A DNA stretch of 64,000 nt, from assembly GCF_022568815.1 (NCBI RefSeq), contig NZ_JAKZHX010000003.1, positions 124,001 to 188,000 on the forward strand, in the 5' to 3' direction. Source of the DNA: Undibacterium paludis (GTDB lineage Bacteria > Pseudomonadota > Gammaproteobacteria > Burkholderiales > Burkholderiaceae_D). The translations under genes and the position numbers were made by a program. The notes beneath the pieces were generated by a model, which made no database searches, was not told the origin of the DNA, and saw only the letters and a list, made by a program, of their open reading frames with translations. Positions 12,139-21,619 of the stretch are shown piece by piece (position 1 is the first letter of the stretch; the number at the start of each line of letters is the position of its first letter).

Positions 12139-13172
12139 CGTATTACTGGCTTGTCTGCATTCGGCCTGGGCAAACTGATGGACGGCGGGATCACGATATC
12201 GTCACGCAAACGCAGGAATTTAAAACCGATCAACTTCCGTGGATGAGCAAGTTTGCTGTTTTTGGTTCTTTCATTGGTACGGGCGACGAAGGCATCAAAA
12301 CTTTCTTCTTTTACCTGTGGGTCGGAAGAATTCAGGAAATTCCTTTTACCGTCAGCATCAATCACCACCAGGCCGACATGGGTAATTGACTGATAACCCT
12401 CTTTGTCCGACACCACATTGACGAAATCACCGGCCTGCAGCTGATTGAGCACGGCATTGACCTGACCTGCTTTCACATAAGCTTCGCGACTGGCCTGCAC
12501 AGGTATGTTTGTCATCGTGTGATGTTGCTCACGCAGGAATTTTGCCCTGTCAACAGTGATATCGTAGCTGGCTATCTTGTCAGCAGCAAAACCGCCGCTG
12601 ATATCCTTCAGCAACCAGGCATTATTGACGTTCCAGTCGACCTCTGTGTAATGATTGCGTGTGACGACACCTATTTGCCCGTCTTTATAGCGTATGCGCT
12701 GCAAGGTCCAGAAAAATTCATCCCAGGACTTGCTCAGCGCCATTGCGTAAGTATGCTCGGCAAACACCAGGCAATCACTATGCGTCAGGCTGTACATGGG
12801 CAGATTATCGTGTATCTCGAACGGAAATTCGCCAAGCAGGTTCAGCTTGTAAGCCTGACCTATATTCTTGCGTGCGATGATCGCTATCCGCTGACGCAGG
12901 TCAGGTACGCTGACATACAGGTAAGCCAGGTATTTGTCGACCTCTTGCGGTGTCATCTGGAACAGTTTTTTGCCAGGGTAGGGTTCAGCGCCTGTATTCA
13001 GATTTGGCTGCGCCTTCTCTTGAGCTTGAGCTTGAGCTTGAGCTTGAGCTTGAGCTTGAGCTTGAGCTTGAGCTTGAGCTTGAGCTTGAGCTTGAGCTTG
13101 AGCGGGCATGGTAATCAGAATGGTTATAGCAAATACCGAAGCAAGTGCAATTGTCAGTGAACGCAGAAACAT
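12135..13172 (-). CDS. DUF1460 amidase-like exported protein with Ala-Gln repeat
   Basis: 345 residues from the ATG at 13172; a longer frame exists but only this start gives a proper signal peptide (MFLRSLTIALASVFAITILI) cleaved near AQA. Directly after the cleavage site lies (Ala-Gln)x14. The mature part matches DUF1460, an N-acetylmuramoyl-L-alanine amidase-like papain-type fold: HSDCLVFAEHTYAMAL holds the probable catalytic Cys, RYKDGQIGVVTRNHYTEVDW the conserved RY..G....RNHY...DW, and HVGLVVID the probable catalytic His. Probably a periplasmic cell-wall or amide hydrolase; physiological substrate unknown. Confidence 0.85.
   Translation of the reverse strand: MFLRSLTIALASVFAITILITMPAQAQAQAQAQAQAQAQAQAQAQAQAQAQEKAQPNLNTGAEPYPGKKLFQMTPQEVDKYLAYLYVSVPDLRQRIAIIARKNIGQAYKLNLLGEFPFEIHDNLPMYSLTHSDCLVFAEHTYAMALSKSWDEFFWTLQRIRYKDGQIGVVTRNHYTEVDWNVNNAWLLKDISGGFAADKIASYDITVDRAKFLREQHHTMTNIPVQASREAYVKAGQVNAVLNQLQAGDFVNVVSDKEGYQSITHVGLVVIDADGKRNFLNSSDPQVKEESFDAFVARTNERTKNSKLAHPRKLIGFKFLRLRDDIVIPPSISLPRPNADKPVIR
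13019..13103. repeat. Hexanucleotide tandem repeat (CTTGAG)x14 within DUF1460 gene
   Basis: Fourteen uninterrupted identical copies of a 6-base unit, read on the minus strand as GCT CAA. The unit is a multiple of three, so length changes by slippage keep the frame and only change the number of Ala-Gln pairs. No synonymous variation exists between copies, which points to recent expansion. Confidence 0.97.
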
Positions 13173-13314
13173 GTTGGAAGCAGATAATTTATAAGAGTCG
13201 GCTTTATACCACAAGCTATACAAACCCACCGCATGCAGAAACACCCGCAGGACACCAGGTCTGCGCGGGAATAGACTTAAGCCTGATTTTTAAAAGTGTG
13301 ACAGTTGCCTCTTG

Positions 13315-13809
13315 CTATACTAATGCATGCCTGGCGACCACTACTCCATCGGCATCTGCGTAGATCCAGTCTCCGGGATGAATGGCGATACCGGCAATAT
13401 TAATGCGTAAATCTTTCATACCACCACCATGCTTACTGCTGCGTAGCGGCATGGGCGCCATGGCACGTACGCCTATGTTGCAAGCATTGATTTCATCAAC
13501 ATCCCGTATACAACCATGCACGATGATGCCTGACCAGCCATTCTTTTCACCAAGCGCAGCCAGGTTGCCGCCAACCAGGGCGCAACGAAAACTACCACCT
13601 CCGTCAATGACCAGTACACGACCGTTGCCAGGTGTCTCCAGCGTACTCCTGACCAGGACATTGTCTTCAAATACCTTCAAGGTCACGGCTTGCCCGCTGA
13701 ATCTGGTCACATTACCAAAACGCATGAAAATCGGCGGTATAACTGCCAGTTCATGCGTAGCAATCTTGTCTTCGTTGGCATCACAAATATCACAGGTAGC
13801 AAAGCTCAT
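13315..13809 (-). CDS. rraA: RraA family protein
   Basis: 164 residues, full length for the RraA fold. Seen: GGSFRCALVGGNLAALGEKNG and the metal/substrate-site IVHGCIRDVDEI, ending with PGDWIYADADGVVV. The family includes regulators that bind and inhibit RNase E and class II 4-hydroxy-4-methyl-2-oxoglutarate aldolases; the Arg-Asp pair is compatible with both. Located 52 bases after the MFS exporter stop on the same strand, so possibly cotranscribed. The RNase E role is the default annotation, not proven by sequence. Confidence 0.85.
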   Translation of the reverse strand: MSFATCDICDANEDKIATHELAVIPPIFMRFGNVTRFSGQAVTLKVFEDNVLVRSTLETPGNGRVLVIDGGGSFRCALVGGNLAALGEKNGWSGIIVHGCIRDVDEINACNIGVRAMAPMPLRSSKHGGGMKDLRINIAGIAIHPGDWIYADADGVVVARHALV

Positions 13810-13861
13810 GATTTTTCCTTGGTTGGGCGGAAGCCCATTTTAACCAGCTATGCAGCATTGA

Positions 13862-15085
13862 TCAAACAGCCAATTTACGCGTCTTGCTGCCGACATTGAC
13901 GGCGGTCAAGATTGCCATCACCTGGAAGAAACCAACACAGACAAATAACCACGAAGGATGATGCGCATCCATGATTGCACCAAAAATCAGCGGCGCTACC
14001 GCCAGACCGGAATCAAGACCGGAATACACGATGCCATATACCCTGCCAGTCGCATTTTTTGGTGCGGCAGCACGTATAAGCAAGTCACGCGAAGGGCCAG
14101 CCACACCGGCACCGAACCCGATACCAGCCATCAGTACAATGGCCAGGATTGCATTCGCCGCACCACTGGCCAGGACAAGTGAGAGTACTCCGGCACAACC
14201 AAACGCGATGGTAATCGTCCTGTCATGCTGGGTGGACCTGGCCGCCAGATAACCACCCCACAGCATGCCCGCAGCCGACGCCAGCATATACAAGGTATAA
14301 GCAGTAGTCGCCGACTCCAGTGACATTTCATACATCTGACGCAGACTGGCCGAAGAAAAACTCTGTATGCCTCCCAGTGCTATGGCTGTCATGAAGAAAA
14401 AACCGAAGCACATCCATACAGCCGGGATACGCATGAAATCTGTCGTGCCTTCCTTGACCTTGCCCGCATCAATACTGGCTGCCCTATGACTGACTTCGGT
14501 ATGGAGCAAATCGCGAAATACAAACAGAATAGCCAGCACCACAAATGGCAGGAAGGCGGCACAAAACAGGGCTGTGCGCCAGGTAGTCATCCCCGCGATT
14601 GTCACCAGAAACACAGGTGCAGCCGCCCAGCCCAGGTTGCCCGTCACACCATGGACAGAAAATGCATAACCCAAACGTTGGCTGCTCACCTTTTTATTAA
14701 GCAAAGTGTAATCAGAAGGATGAAATACACTATTGCCCACACCTGCCAGACCAGAGCCCACTAAAAGCATGGCGTAATTTTGTGCAGATGACAAAACAAG
14801 TGCTGACACCCCCAGACAGCTGATGCCAAAAAACAGTACCGCCCTGGCGCCGACTTTGTCGACAACAAAACCGGATAGAGCCTGGCCTATGCCGGAAATC
14901 ACAAAAAACACTGTCATCAGCAATCCCAGCTCTGCGAAAGAGAGGCTGAATGCCTCTTTGATCCAGGGAAACAGGGGTGCCAGTATCATGTGAAAAAAAT
15001 GCGAAATACCATGTGCAAGCCCGACCAGGCTGATAACCATTACGTCCTGCCTGATATGATCTTGTGCGCTTACTACTGTAGTCAT
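13862..15085 (-). CDS. MFS transporter
   Basis: About 407 residues with 12 hydrophobic helices, the MFS loop motif GFVVDKVGARAVLF after helix 2, and a GHxxxD-like N-terminus (GLAHGISHFFHM). Resembles fosmidomycin-resistance-type and cyanate/drug exporters; substrate unknown. Start set at 15085 (MTTVVSAQ) because AAAGGA lies seven bases upstream, while the ATG at 15091 is only one base from it. Divergent from the AraC regulator with a perfect dyad between them, so regulation by that protein is likely. Confidence 0.88.
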   Translation of the reverse strand: MTTVVSAQDHIRQDVMVISLVGLAHGISHFFHMILAPLFPWIKEAFSLSFAELGLLMTVFFVISGIGQALSGFVVDKVGARAVLFFGISCLGVSALVLSSAQNYAMLLVGSGLAGVGNSVFHPSDYTLLNKKVSSQRLGYAFSVHGVTGNLGWAAAPVFLVTIAGMTTWRTALFCAAFLPFVVLAILFVFRDLLHTEVSHRAASIDAGKVKEGTTDFMRIPAVWMCFGFFFMTAIALGGIQSFSSASLRQMYEMSLESATTAYTLYMLASAAGMLWGGYLAARSTQHDRTITIAFGCAGVLSLVLASGAANAILAIVLMAGIGFGAGVAGPSRDLLIRAAAPKNATGRVYGIVYSGLDSGLAVAPLIFGAIMDAHHPSWLFVCVGFFQVMAILTAVNVGSKTRKLAV

Positions 15086-15146
15086 TACCATGTCCTTTCG
15101 CTAATAAGTTGGCGCATTTCTGCGCCCGACTCATGAAGTGTAAGCA

Positions 15147-15165
15147 AAATCAGATAGTCTGATTT
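15147..15165. promoter_or_regulatory. Perfect dyad operator between MFS and AraC genes
   Basis: AAATCAGA-TAG-TCTGATTT: 8-bp perfect arms with a 3-base spacer, 61 bases upstream of the MFS start and 77 bases upstream of the AraC start. The position fits an operator shared by both divergent genes. AraC proteins more often bind direct repeats, so another regulator is possible. Confidence 0.55.
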
Positions 15166-15242
15166 AAGATAGATGGACAAGTTTTATCGAATTTACGCCA
15201 TTTTATAATGGCACTTGCCACTTCTCTGAAAGTCACGTTGTC

Positions 15243-16028
15243 ATGAGTATAGAAATACTGACCGACACCCGTCCGCAGCCATTGGATAAATACCCAACGG
15301 CGGACAGACCCGTACGCCTGACTGCACGCAACCTGCAAACCGAAGAAGTCATCAGCATGCATCGTCACGTATGGGGGCAATTTACCTATACCCCGGAAGG
15401 CATGATGCAAATCATTGCTAATGACAGCACCTGGTTTGTCCCGCCCTTGCGCGCCATCTGGATACCGTCTGGTGTTGAGCACGAAGTACGCATTATTGAA
15501 CCCTCACAGCTACGTGTGCTGTATTTCCATGCCGACCATGTGCCCTTCAAAGGCAGTGAGTGCCTGGTACTGGAAGTCGCTCCTTTATTGAGGGAATTGA
15601 TTGTCACCATGGAAACTATCACTGCCGGCAGCGAACGCGAAGCCCATCTGGCAACAGTGGTGATTGATGAAATCCAGGCAGCAAAACACCTGCCCATACA
15701 CCTGCCCATGCCTCGCGACAAGCGCCTGAAAAGCCTGTGTGAAATTTTACTGGCTGAACCCTCCAGCGGGCTGACTCTCGAAGACTACGCCCGACAAGTG
15801 GGTGCCTCATCCCGGACTCTGTCACGCCTGTTTGAAAGTGAGTTGAACATGTCGTTTTCTGCCTGGCGCCAGCAAATGCGTCTGTCGAAAGCCTTCCCAC
15901 TGGTAACCAGCGGCTTGCCTTTGTCACAAGTGGCGGAAGAACTTGGCTATGCCAGTCAGTCAGCGTTTTCTGCCATGTTCAAAAAGACTTTTGGAGAATC
16001 CCCCTCAAATTTCTTCAGGCAAAAATAA
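15243..16028 (+). CDS. AraC family transcriptional regulator with cupin domain
   Basis: 261 residues. N-terminal cupin-like sensing domain (about 30-110: SMHRHVWGQFTY, WFVPPLRAIWIPSGVEHEV) and a C-terminal pair of AraC helix-turn-helices (about 165-255: LTLEDYARQVGASSRTLSRLFESE, then PLSQVAEELGYASQSAFSAMFKKTFGESPSNFF). The arrangement, divergent from an MFS exporter, resembles E. coli NimR/NimT, where the regulator controls the adjacent exporter. Inducer unknown. Confidence 0.9.
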   Translation: MSIEILTDTRPQPLDKYPTADRPVRLTARNLQTEEVISMHRHVWGQFTYTPEGMMQIIANDSTWFVPPLRAIWIPSGVEHEVRIIEPSQLRVLYFHADHVPFKGSECLVLEVAPLLRELIVTMETITAGSEREAHLATVVIDEIQAAKHLPIHLPMPRDKRLKSLCEILLAEPSSGLTLEDYARQVGASSRTLSRLFESELNMSFSAWRQQMRLSKAFPLVTSGLPLSQVAEELGYASQSAFSAMFKKTFGESPSNFFRQK

Positions 16029-16055
16029 AAAAAGGGTGACATTGGCATGCCACCC
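16026..16055 (-). terminator. Terminator downstream of clpB
   Basis: GGGTG(a)CAT-TGGC-ATG(c)CACCC forms a stem with one mismatch; on the minus strand it is followed by a long U-run (complement of the A-rich stretch from 16026). It lies 66 bases past the clpB stop, between the convergent araC-type gene and clpB. Confidence 0.6.
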
Positions 16056-16120
16056 CGAACTTGCTTCCTACTTTATGCTAAGACCCAGTCTGCCTGGAAT
16101 AGTTCCCTGACATTCCGGTT

Positions 16121-18730
16121 TCAGTCATTAAATTCTGCTTCGCCTTTGGTAAAGACGAGTTCATGATTGGCAGCGTCAATGACAATGACATCCTTGGGCC
16201 CGAATTTGCCCTGCAGGATCAGCTTGGACAAGACATTTTCTATCTCTTGCTGTATTGCCCGTTTCAAGGGGCGGGCGCCATACACAGGATCAAAACCTGC
16301 TTCGGCAATTTTTTGCAAGGCGTCTTCGCTGACCTGCAAGCCCATGTTCATCTGACGCAGACGCTGCTCCAGGGTCTTCAACTGTATCCTGGCGATTGCA
16401 CCTATATTCTTGGCATCGAGCGAATGGAACACCACGAGTTCATCGATACGGTTGATGAACTCGGGACGGAAATGGGTTTTCACCTCACCCATCACAGCCA
16501 TCTTGATCACCTCCGGATCACTGCCTTCCATGGCCTGTATCTGATGCGAACCAAGATTCGATGTCATGACGATCACCGTGTTTTTGAAATCCACCGTGCG
16601 CCCCTGCCCGTCCGTCATACGACCATCGTCAAGCACCTGCAACAGAACATTGAAAACATCATGATGTGCCTTCTCGACCTCATCAAGCAAAATCACACTA
16701 TAAGGTTTCCGGCGCACTGCTTCGGTCAGGTAGCCGCCTTCTTCATAGCCGACATAACCAGGCGGCGCACCGATCAGGCGGGCAACGGAATGTTTTTCCA
16801 TGAATTCACTCATGTCTATACGGATCAATGACTCTTCCGTATCAAACATGAAGCCGGCCAGGGCTTTACACAACTCTGTCTTGCCAACGCCTGTTGGTCC
16901 CAGGAACAGGAAAGAACCGTAAGGTCTGCCAGGATCACCCAGTCCCGAACGTGAACGGCGGATAGCATCAGATACCGCTGTGATCGCCTCATGCTGACCA
17001 ACCACACGCTCATGCAAGGCATCTTCCATGTGCAGGAGTTTTTCACGCTCCCCCTGCATCATGCGCGATACCGGGATACCGGTTGCACGCGAGACGATTT
17101 CGGCAATTTCTTCAGCACCTACCTGGGTACGCAGCAATTTCATCTTGCTGCCTTCCGCTGCATTTTTATCTGCTTGTGTGTCAGCCTGTTTCAGCTGCGT
17201 TTCCAGTTCTGGCAAGCGGCCATACTGCAGTTCAGACATGGTCTGCCAGTCGCCCTTGCGCTTGGCTTCATCCATTTGCAGGCGAATCTTTTCTATCTCT
17301 TCCTTGATGTGGGCGCTACCCTGTACCAGGGCTTTTTCTGCCTTCCAGATTTCTTCGAGGTCGGCATATTCACGCGACAGCCTGTCGATTTCTTCTTCGA
17401 TCAGGAATACCCGTTTTTTTGAGCCTTCATCTTTCTCGCGCTTGACGGCCTCCCTCTCTATCTTCAGTTGTATCAGACGGCGGTCGAGCTTGTCCATGAC
17501 TTCCGGCTTGGAATCAATTTCTATCTTGATCTTGGCCGCGGCTTCGTCGATCAGGTCTATCGCCTTATCGGGCAAGAAGCGGTCAGTGATATAGCGATGC
17601 GACAATTCTGCCGCAGCGATAATCGCCGGGTCGGTAATATCAACGCCGTGGTGAACTTCATATTTTTCTTGCAGGCCGCGCAGGATCGCTATGGTTGCCT
17701 CAACACTGGGTTCGTCAACCAGTATCTTCTGGAAGCGTCTTTCCAGCGCCGCATCTTTCTCTATGTATTTGCGGTATTCATCAAGCGTAGTCGCACCCAC
17801 GCAGTGCAGTTCGCCACGCGCCAGAGCAGGTTTGAGCATATTACCTGCGTCCATCGCGCCCTCGGCCTTGCCGGCACCGACCATGGTGTGCAGTTCATCG
17901 ATGAAAACGATGGTCTGCCCTTCGTCCATGGCAATTTCTTTGAGGACGGCTTTCAGACGCTCTTCAAACTCACCGCGGAATTTTGCGCCAGCCAGCAAAG
18001 CCGCCATATCCAGTGACAAAACCCGCTTGGACTTCAAGCTATCCGGTACTTCGCCATTAACGATACGCTGCGCCAAACCTTCGACGATAGCGGTTTTACC
18101 AACACCGGGTTCGCCTATCAGTACAGGATTGTTTTTGCTACGGCGTTGCAATACCTGGATGGCGCGGCGGATTTCATCATCGCGACCGATGACCGGATCA
18201 AGCTTGCCCAGGCGTGCGCGCTCGGTCAGGTCCAGTGTGTATTTTTTCAAAGCCTCGCGCTGGCCTTCTGCATCCTGGCTGTCGACATTGCCGCCGCCGC
18301 GCACAGCTGCTATCGCGGCTTCCAGCGCCTTGCGGGTCAGGCCATTTTCACGCGCCAGTTTGCCGGCATCGGACTTGTCGTCGGTCAATGCCAGCAAGAC
18401 CATTTCACTGGCCAGGAACTGGTCGCCACGCTTTTGTGATTCTTTGTCCGCCAGATTGAGCAAGCCAACCAGCTCACGACCTGCCTGCACCTGGCCGTCC
18501 GCCCCGCTGACCTTGGGCAAGCGTTCCAGCGCAGCCTTCAAGGCATTGGTAAGAGCGACAACATTCACACCTGCCCTCTGCAACAAGGAACGGCTGCTAC
18601 CGTCATCCTGGTTAATTAAAGCCAACAAAACGTGCACAGGCTCTATGTATTGGTTATCATTGCCGACTGCCTGGCTTTGCGCGTCGGCGAGGGCTTCTTG
18701 CAATTTGGTGGTTAATTTATCGAGTCGCAT
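16121..18730 (-). CDS. clpB: ATP-dependent disaggregase ClpB
   Basis: 869 residues, typical length. Clp N-domain (1-145), first AAA+ domain with Walker A GEPGVGKT and Walker B FIDELH, the coiled-coil middle domain (about 410-525, rich in Lys/Glu), and the second AAA+ domain with GPTGVGKT and LLDEVEKAH. ClpB works with DnaK to extract proteins from aggregates after heat stress. A consensus sigma-32 promoter lies upstream at 18763-18789, so heat-shock control is very likely. Confidence 0.98.
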   Translation of the reverse strand: MRLDKLTTKLQEALADAQSQAVGNDNQYIEPVHVLLALINQDDGSSRSLLQRAGVNVVALTNALKAALERLPKVSGADGQVQAGRELVGLLNLADKESQKRGDQFLASEMVLLALTDDKSDAGKLARENGLTRKALEAAIAAVRGGGNVDSQDAEGQREALKKYTLDLTERARLGKLDPVIGRDDEIRRAIQVLQRRSKNNPVLIGEPGVGKTAIVEGLAQRIVNGEVPDSLKSKRVLSLDMAALLAGAKFRGEFEERLKAVLKEIAMDEGQTIVFIDELHTMVGAGKAEGAMDAGNMLKPALARGELHCVGATTLDEYRKYIEKDAALERRFQKILVDEPSVEATIAILRGLQEKYEVHHGVDITDPAIIAAAELSHRYITDRFLPDKAIDLIDEAAAKIKIEIDSKPEVMDKLDRRLIQLKIEREAVKREKDEGSKKRVFLIEEEIDRLSREYADLEEIWKAEKALVQGSAHIKEEIEKIRLQMDEAKRKGDWQTMSELQYGRLPELETQLKQADTQADKNAAEGSKMKLLRTQVGAEEIAEIVSRATGIPVSRMMQGEREKLLHMEDALHERVVGQHEAITAVSDAIRRSRSGLGDPGRPYGSFLFLGPTGVGKTELCKALAGFMFDTEESLIRIDMSEFMEKHSVARLIGAPPGYVGYEEGGYLTEAVRRKPYSVILLDEVEKAHHDVFNVLLQVLDDGRMTDGQGRTVDFKNTVIVMTSNLGSHQIQAMEGSDPEVIKMAVMGEVKTHFRPEFINRIDELVVFHSLDAKNIGAIARIQLKTLEQRLRQMNMGLQVSEDALQKIAEAGFDPVYGARPLKRAIQQEIENVLSKLILQGKFGPKDVIVIDAANHELVFTKGEAEFND

Positions 18731-18762
18731 GACTCTCTCCTGAAGAATTAGTTACCATCTCA

Positions 18763-18789
18763 ATTTGGGGCAGCAAAGCCAATTTCAAG
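18763..18789 (-). promoter_or_regulatory. Sigma-32 heat-shock promoter of clpB
   Basis: Read on the minus strand: CTTGAAA, a 12-base spacer, then CCCCAAAT. This matches the RpoH consensus CTTGAAA-N(11-16)-CCCCATNT closely. The -10 element ends 33 bases upstream of the clpB ATG, and GGAGAG precedes the start codon. Confidence 0.85.
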
Positions 18790-18848
18790 AATACCGGAAA
18801 CATCTCATCGAGAACACTTAGGGCTGTTTGCGTTACATCAAATATCAC

Positions 18849-19403
18849 ATGGAATTACATCAGTTACAAACCAGCTATTTACCTGATCAGGATAGATTAC
18901 TGGTCAAGTTTTCATTTGCAGAAAAATCAAGTGACGGCGCGCCTAGCGGCAGGCAAGAAATCCATTTGCTGTTCACCCGCCGTACCAGTATGAAATTCTG
19001 GCCAGCCTTGCTCGAAGCCATGACCAAGCAGGTCAGGATGAGTAAGCCAGGGGCTGCCCACGCCAGTTCTGAAATCGTGCAAATGGAACATGAAGCCTCA
19101 TTAGCCGCCATGCAAGAAGGTGGTGTTTTTAACAAACCCTATGAGAGTAATGTTGATGGCTGGCCCTTGGGCAAGGATGCCTTGTTGCCTGTAGACATAC
19201 AATTCCATGTCCATGCTACTGCACCATTCAGGATGGAGTTTGTTGTGGACGGTGGCAAAAACTTTGAAGTCGCCATGGGCAGCAGGTTACTGCACGGCTT
19301 TTGCAAATTATTCCAGGACGCTGTTGAAAAAGCCGACTGGGGTTTTACCCTGGAAATGACGAGCAGCACCCCAGAAGCACCTCCCGCCCATTTGCTCAAT
19401 TAA
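18849..19403 (+). CDS. Conserved hypothetical protein
   Basis: About 184 residues from the ATG at 18849 (MELHQLQTSYL); an in-frame ATG at 18828 would add seven residues. No signal peptide or transmembrane helix. I do not recognise a named domain; the pattern LLVKFSFAEKSS, EIHLLFTRRTSMKFWPALLEAM, RLLHGFCKLFQDAVEKADWGF suggests a soluble alpha/beta protein, possibly of a betaproteobacterial family of unknown function. Divergent from clpB, whose heat-shock promoter is close to its start. Confidence 0.7.
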   Translation: MELHQLQTSYLPDQDRLLVKFSFAEKSSDGAPSGRQEIHLLFTRRTSMKFWPALLEAMTKQVRMSKPGAAHASSEIVQMEHEASLAAMQEGGVFNKPYESNVDGWPLGKDALLPVDIQFHVHATAPFRMEFVVDGGKNFEVAMGSRLLHGFCKLFQDAVEKADWGFTLEMTSSTPEAPPAHLLN

Positions 19404-19454
19404 ACCGGTACTGGCATTGCTGTTTTTACGCCACAATGCCAGTCAGACTGCGCT

Positions 19455-20423
19455 TTAGATGGCCGGATCAAACTTGCCATTCAGCTTGAATTGCTCGGTT
19501 GCCTGGACCAGGGCAGCAGCAATGCCCGGTTCGGAACCGGCATGCCCGGCATCGGCAATTACATGCAGGCTGGCTTCTGGCCAGGCCTGATGCAAGCGAT
19601 ATGCGGTAACTGGAGGGCAGACAACGTCATAGCGGCCCTGCACAATCACTGCGGGCAAATGGCGTATGCGCCCTATTTCCTGTATCAACTGGTCTTCACG
19701 CATAAACGCGCCATTGATCATATAGTGCGCCTCCAGCCTGCCCAGGCCTATGCTGATCGCATCTGACTCAAAATCGGCAATAACGTCCGCCTGCGGCAAC
19801 AGGAAAATACAAGACCCTTCGTAACGGCTCCAGTTACGTGCAGCCTCTGTATAGATGGCGGGATCACTGGAGAACAGGCGCTCGGCATATGCCTTGAGCA
19901 GATCATGACGTTCGGCTTCTGGTACACCTTCAGTGAAACGCTGATGTACTTCGGGGAAGAACCATTTCATGCCATTCACAAACCATTCGACTTCTGCCTT
20001 GGTACACAGGAAAATGCCTCTCAACACAAAACCAAGACAACGTTCCGGATGCGCTTCTCCATAGGCCAAGGCCAGAGTAGAACCCCAGGAACCACCAAAA
20101 ATCAGCCACTGCTCTATTCCCAGCATCTCGCGAATTTTTTCTATGTCGGAAATCAGCAAGGCTGTTGTATTGTCGCGGTATTCACCCAAAGGCTGGGACT
20201 TACCTGCGCCACGCTGATCAAACAAGACGATACGGTAGTGCCCTGGATCAAAATAACGGCGATGATTTGCTGTCGTACCGGCACCAGGGCCGCCATGCAG
20301 GAACAGCACGGGCTGCCCATCAGGGTTACCGCTTTCTTCCCAATACAGGGCATGGGTTTCATCAACCGCCAGCATGCCGCTTCGGTTGGGTTCTATGGGG
20401 GGAAACAGAGTGTCGGTAGTCAT
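19455..20423 (-). CDS. pip: Proline iminopeptidase
   Basis: 322 residues, S33 peptidase family. Seen: HGGPGAGTT (oxyanion hole), VLFDQRGAGKS, nucleophile elbow GGSWGSTLAL, the cap region with YEGSCIFLLP, the catalytic Asp region VQGRYDVVCPP and the late His in ADAGHAGSE. Releases N-terminal proline from peptides in the cytoplasm. Single gene, convergent with the hypothetical gene before it and divergent from the dioxygenase at 20560. Confidence 0.95.
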   Translation of the reverse strand: MTTDTLFPPIEPNRSGMLAVDETHALYWEESGNPDGQPVLFLHGGPGAGTTANHRRYFDPGHYRIVLFDQRGAGKSQPLGEYRDNTTALLISDIEKIREMLGIEQWLIFGGSWGSTLALAYGEAHPERCLGFVLRGIFLCTKAEVEWFVNGMKWFFPEVHQRFTEGVPEAERHDLLKAYAERLFSSDPAIYTEAARNWSRYEGSCIFLLPQADVIADFESDAISIGLGRLEAHYMINGAFMREDQLIQEIGRIRHLPAVIVQGRYDVVCPPVTAYRLHQAWPEASLHVIADAGHAGSEPGIAAALVQATEQFKLNGKFDPAI

Positions 20424-20559
20424 AGATACAAATCAAGAGATGGAAGAAAAATAGTACTTGGCTCTGGCAGTCATTGCAGTAAATGTGCAATATTACAATG
20501 TTTTCTTGTTCAAATAGTTAGTCTTGCTTATCATCCGACCTTAAAATCTCATACAAATC

Positions 20560-21597
20560 ATGCCACTCGCAGATCACCCAGCAGCAACGCGGCCATCCTT
20601 AGAACCGGGACAAAATGATGTCCCTCACCTCCGGCAATACTGGTCACGGATGCTGGATGCACGTGCCGGGGTCGTGTCCGGCTCCAATCCTGACTACCAT
20701 CGTGACCGCCTGCTTCTTTCCACGCTGGGACTGGGGCTGGAACAGACCAGTCAGTACCTGATGCAGAATGCGCCTGGCTTTGACGAGTTCAATGCCTGGA
20801 TAATTGAAACAGCCGGCAAGCCGACCGACACCGCCATCGCCCGCCTGCGGCACCTGATTCACGGTACTGCACAGGCTGCTGCTATCACAGAACAGCATCA
20901 GCAAATCCTCGTCATGGCAGATGTGCTGGACGCAGATGACCTGCAGTTCTGGCAAGAAAATGGTTATGTCATTCTGCATGATGCCGTCCCGGCTGCAGAC
21001 TGCGCTGCCGCAGAACAGGTTATTTGGAACACACTGGGTGCGCGTGAAGATGATATTGAATCCTGGTACCACGGGCAGCATGCCAACATCATGGTGCAAT
21101 TGTTCCAGTCAGCAGCACTTGAAAAAAATCGTCGCTCCCTGCGCATACACAAAGCTTTTGCACAGTTGTGGGGGACAGCAGATTTATGGGCCACGACCGA
21201 TCGTTGCGGCTTCAATGTACCGGATCGTCCCGGTCACCGTTTTCGCGGCCCTGACCTGCACTGGGACATGAGCTTGCAGCAACCCATCCCCTTTGCCACC
21301 CAGGGCATACTGTATCTGACAGATACGCCGCCCGAGCAAGGTGCCCTGACCGTTGTACCTGGGTTTCACCGGCGTATAGACGCCTGGCTGGATCAACTGC
21401 CGGCGGGCGCAGACCCCAGGGAGCAGGATTTGCATGCCTTGGGTTCCGTCCCCATTGGTGGCAAGGCTGGTGACCTGATCATCTGGTTGCAGGCACTGCC
21501 ACATGGCAGCCGTGCCAATCTGGGCAGTAAGCCGCGCATCGTTCAATACATCAATATGCTGCCCAGTGAATTGCAGATACAACAGACTTGGCGCTGA
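20560..21597 (+). CDS. Phytanoyl-CoA dioxygenase (PhyH) family protein with N-terminal extension
   Basis: 345 residues. The C-terminal two thirds (about 125-330) is a PhyH-type double-stranded beta-helix: DLQFWQENGYVILHDAVPAA opens the domain, HWD supplies the His-x-Asp iron ligands, LPHGSRAN the distal His, followed by an Arg that would hold 2-oxoglutarate. The first 110 residues are not part of the fold, are helical and Gln/Ala-rich, and I do not recognise them. Likely an Fe(II)/2-oxoglutarate oxygenase of unknown substrate. Stands alone between pip and crcB. Confidence 0.82.
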   Translation: MPLADHPAATRPSLEPGQNDVPHLRQYWSRMLDARAGVVSGSNPDYHRDRLLLSTLGLGLEQTSQYLMQNAPGFDEFNAWIIETAGKPTDTAIARLRHLIHGTAQAAAITEQHQQILVMADVLDADDLQFWQENGYVILHDAVPAADCAAAEQVIWNTLGAREDDIESWYHGQHANIMVQLFQSAALEKNRRSLRIHKAFAQLWGTADLWATTDRCGFNVPDRPGHRFRGPDLHWDMSLQQPIPFATQGILYLTDTPPEQGALTVVPGFHRRIDAWLDQLPAGADPREQDLHALGSVPIGGKAGDLIIWLQALPHGSRANLGSKPRIVQYINMLPSELQIQQTWR

Positions 21598-21619
21598 TGG
21601 TCATCGCGTCGGTAATGAA

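Noticed and set aside
13019..13103. Repeat array resembling a CRISPR
   Set aside because: The units are 6 bases without spacers and lie inside a coding region.
12519..13160. Plus-strand ORF containing a long Leu-Ser repeat
   Set aside because: It is the complement of the DUF1460 gene; the repeat has meaning in the minus-strand frame, where it follows a signal peptide and a known domain.
17691..18743. 350-residue Ser-rich ORF opposite clpB
   Set aside because: Shadow frame of clpB with low-complexity composition typical of antisense reading.
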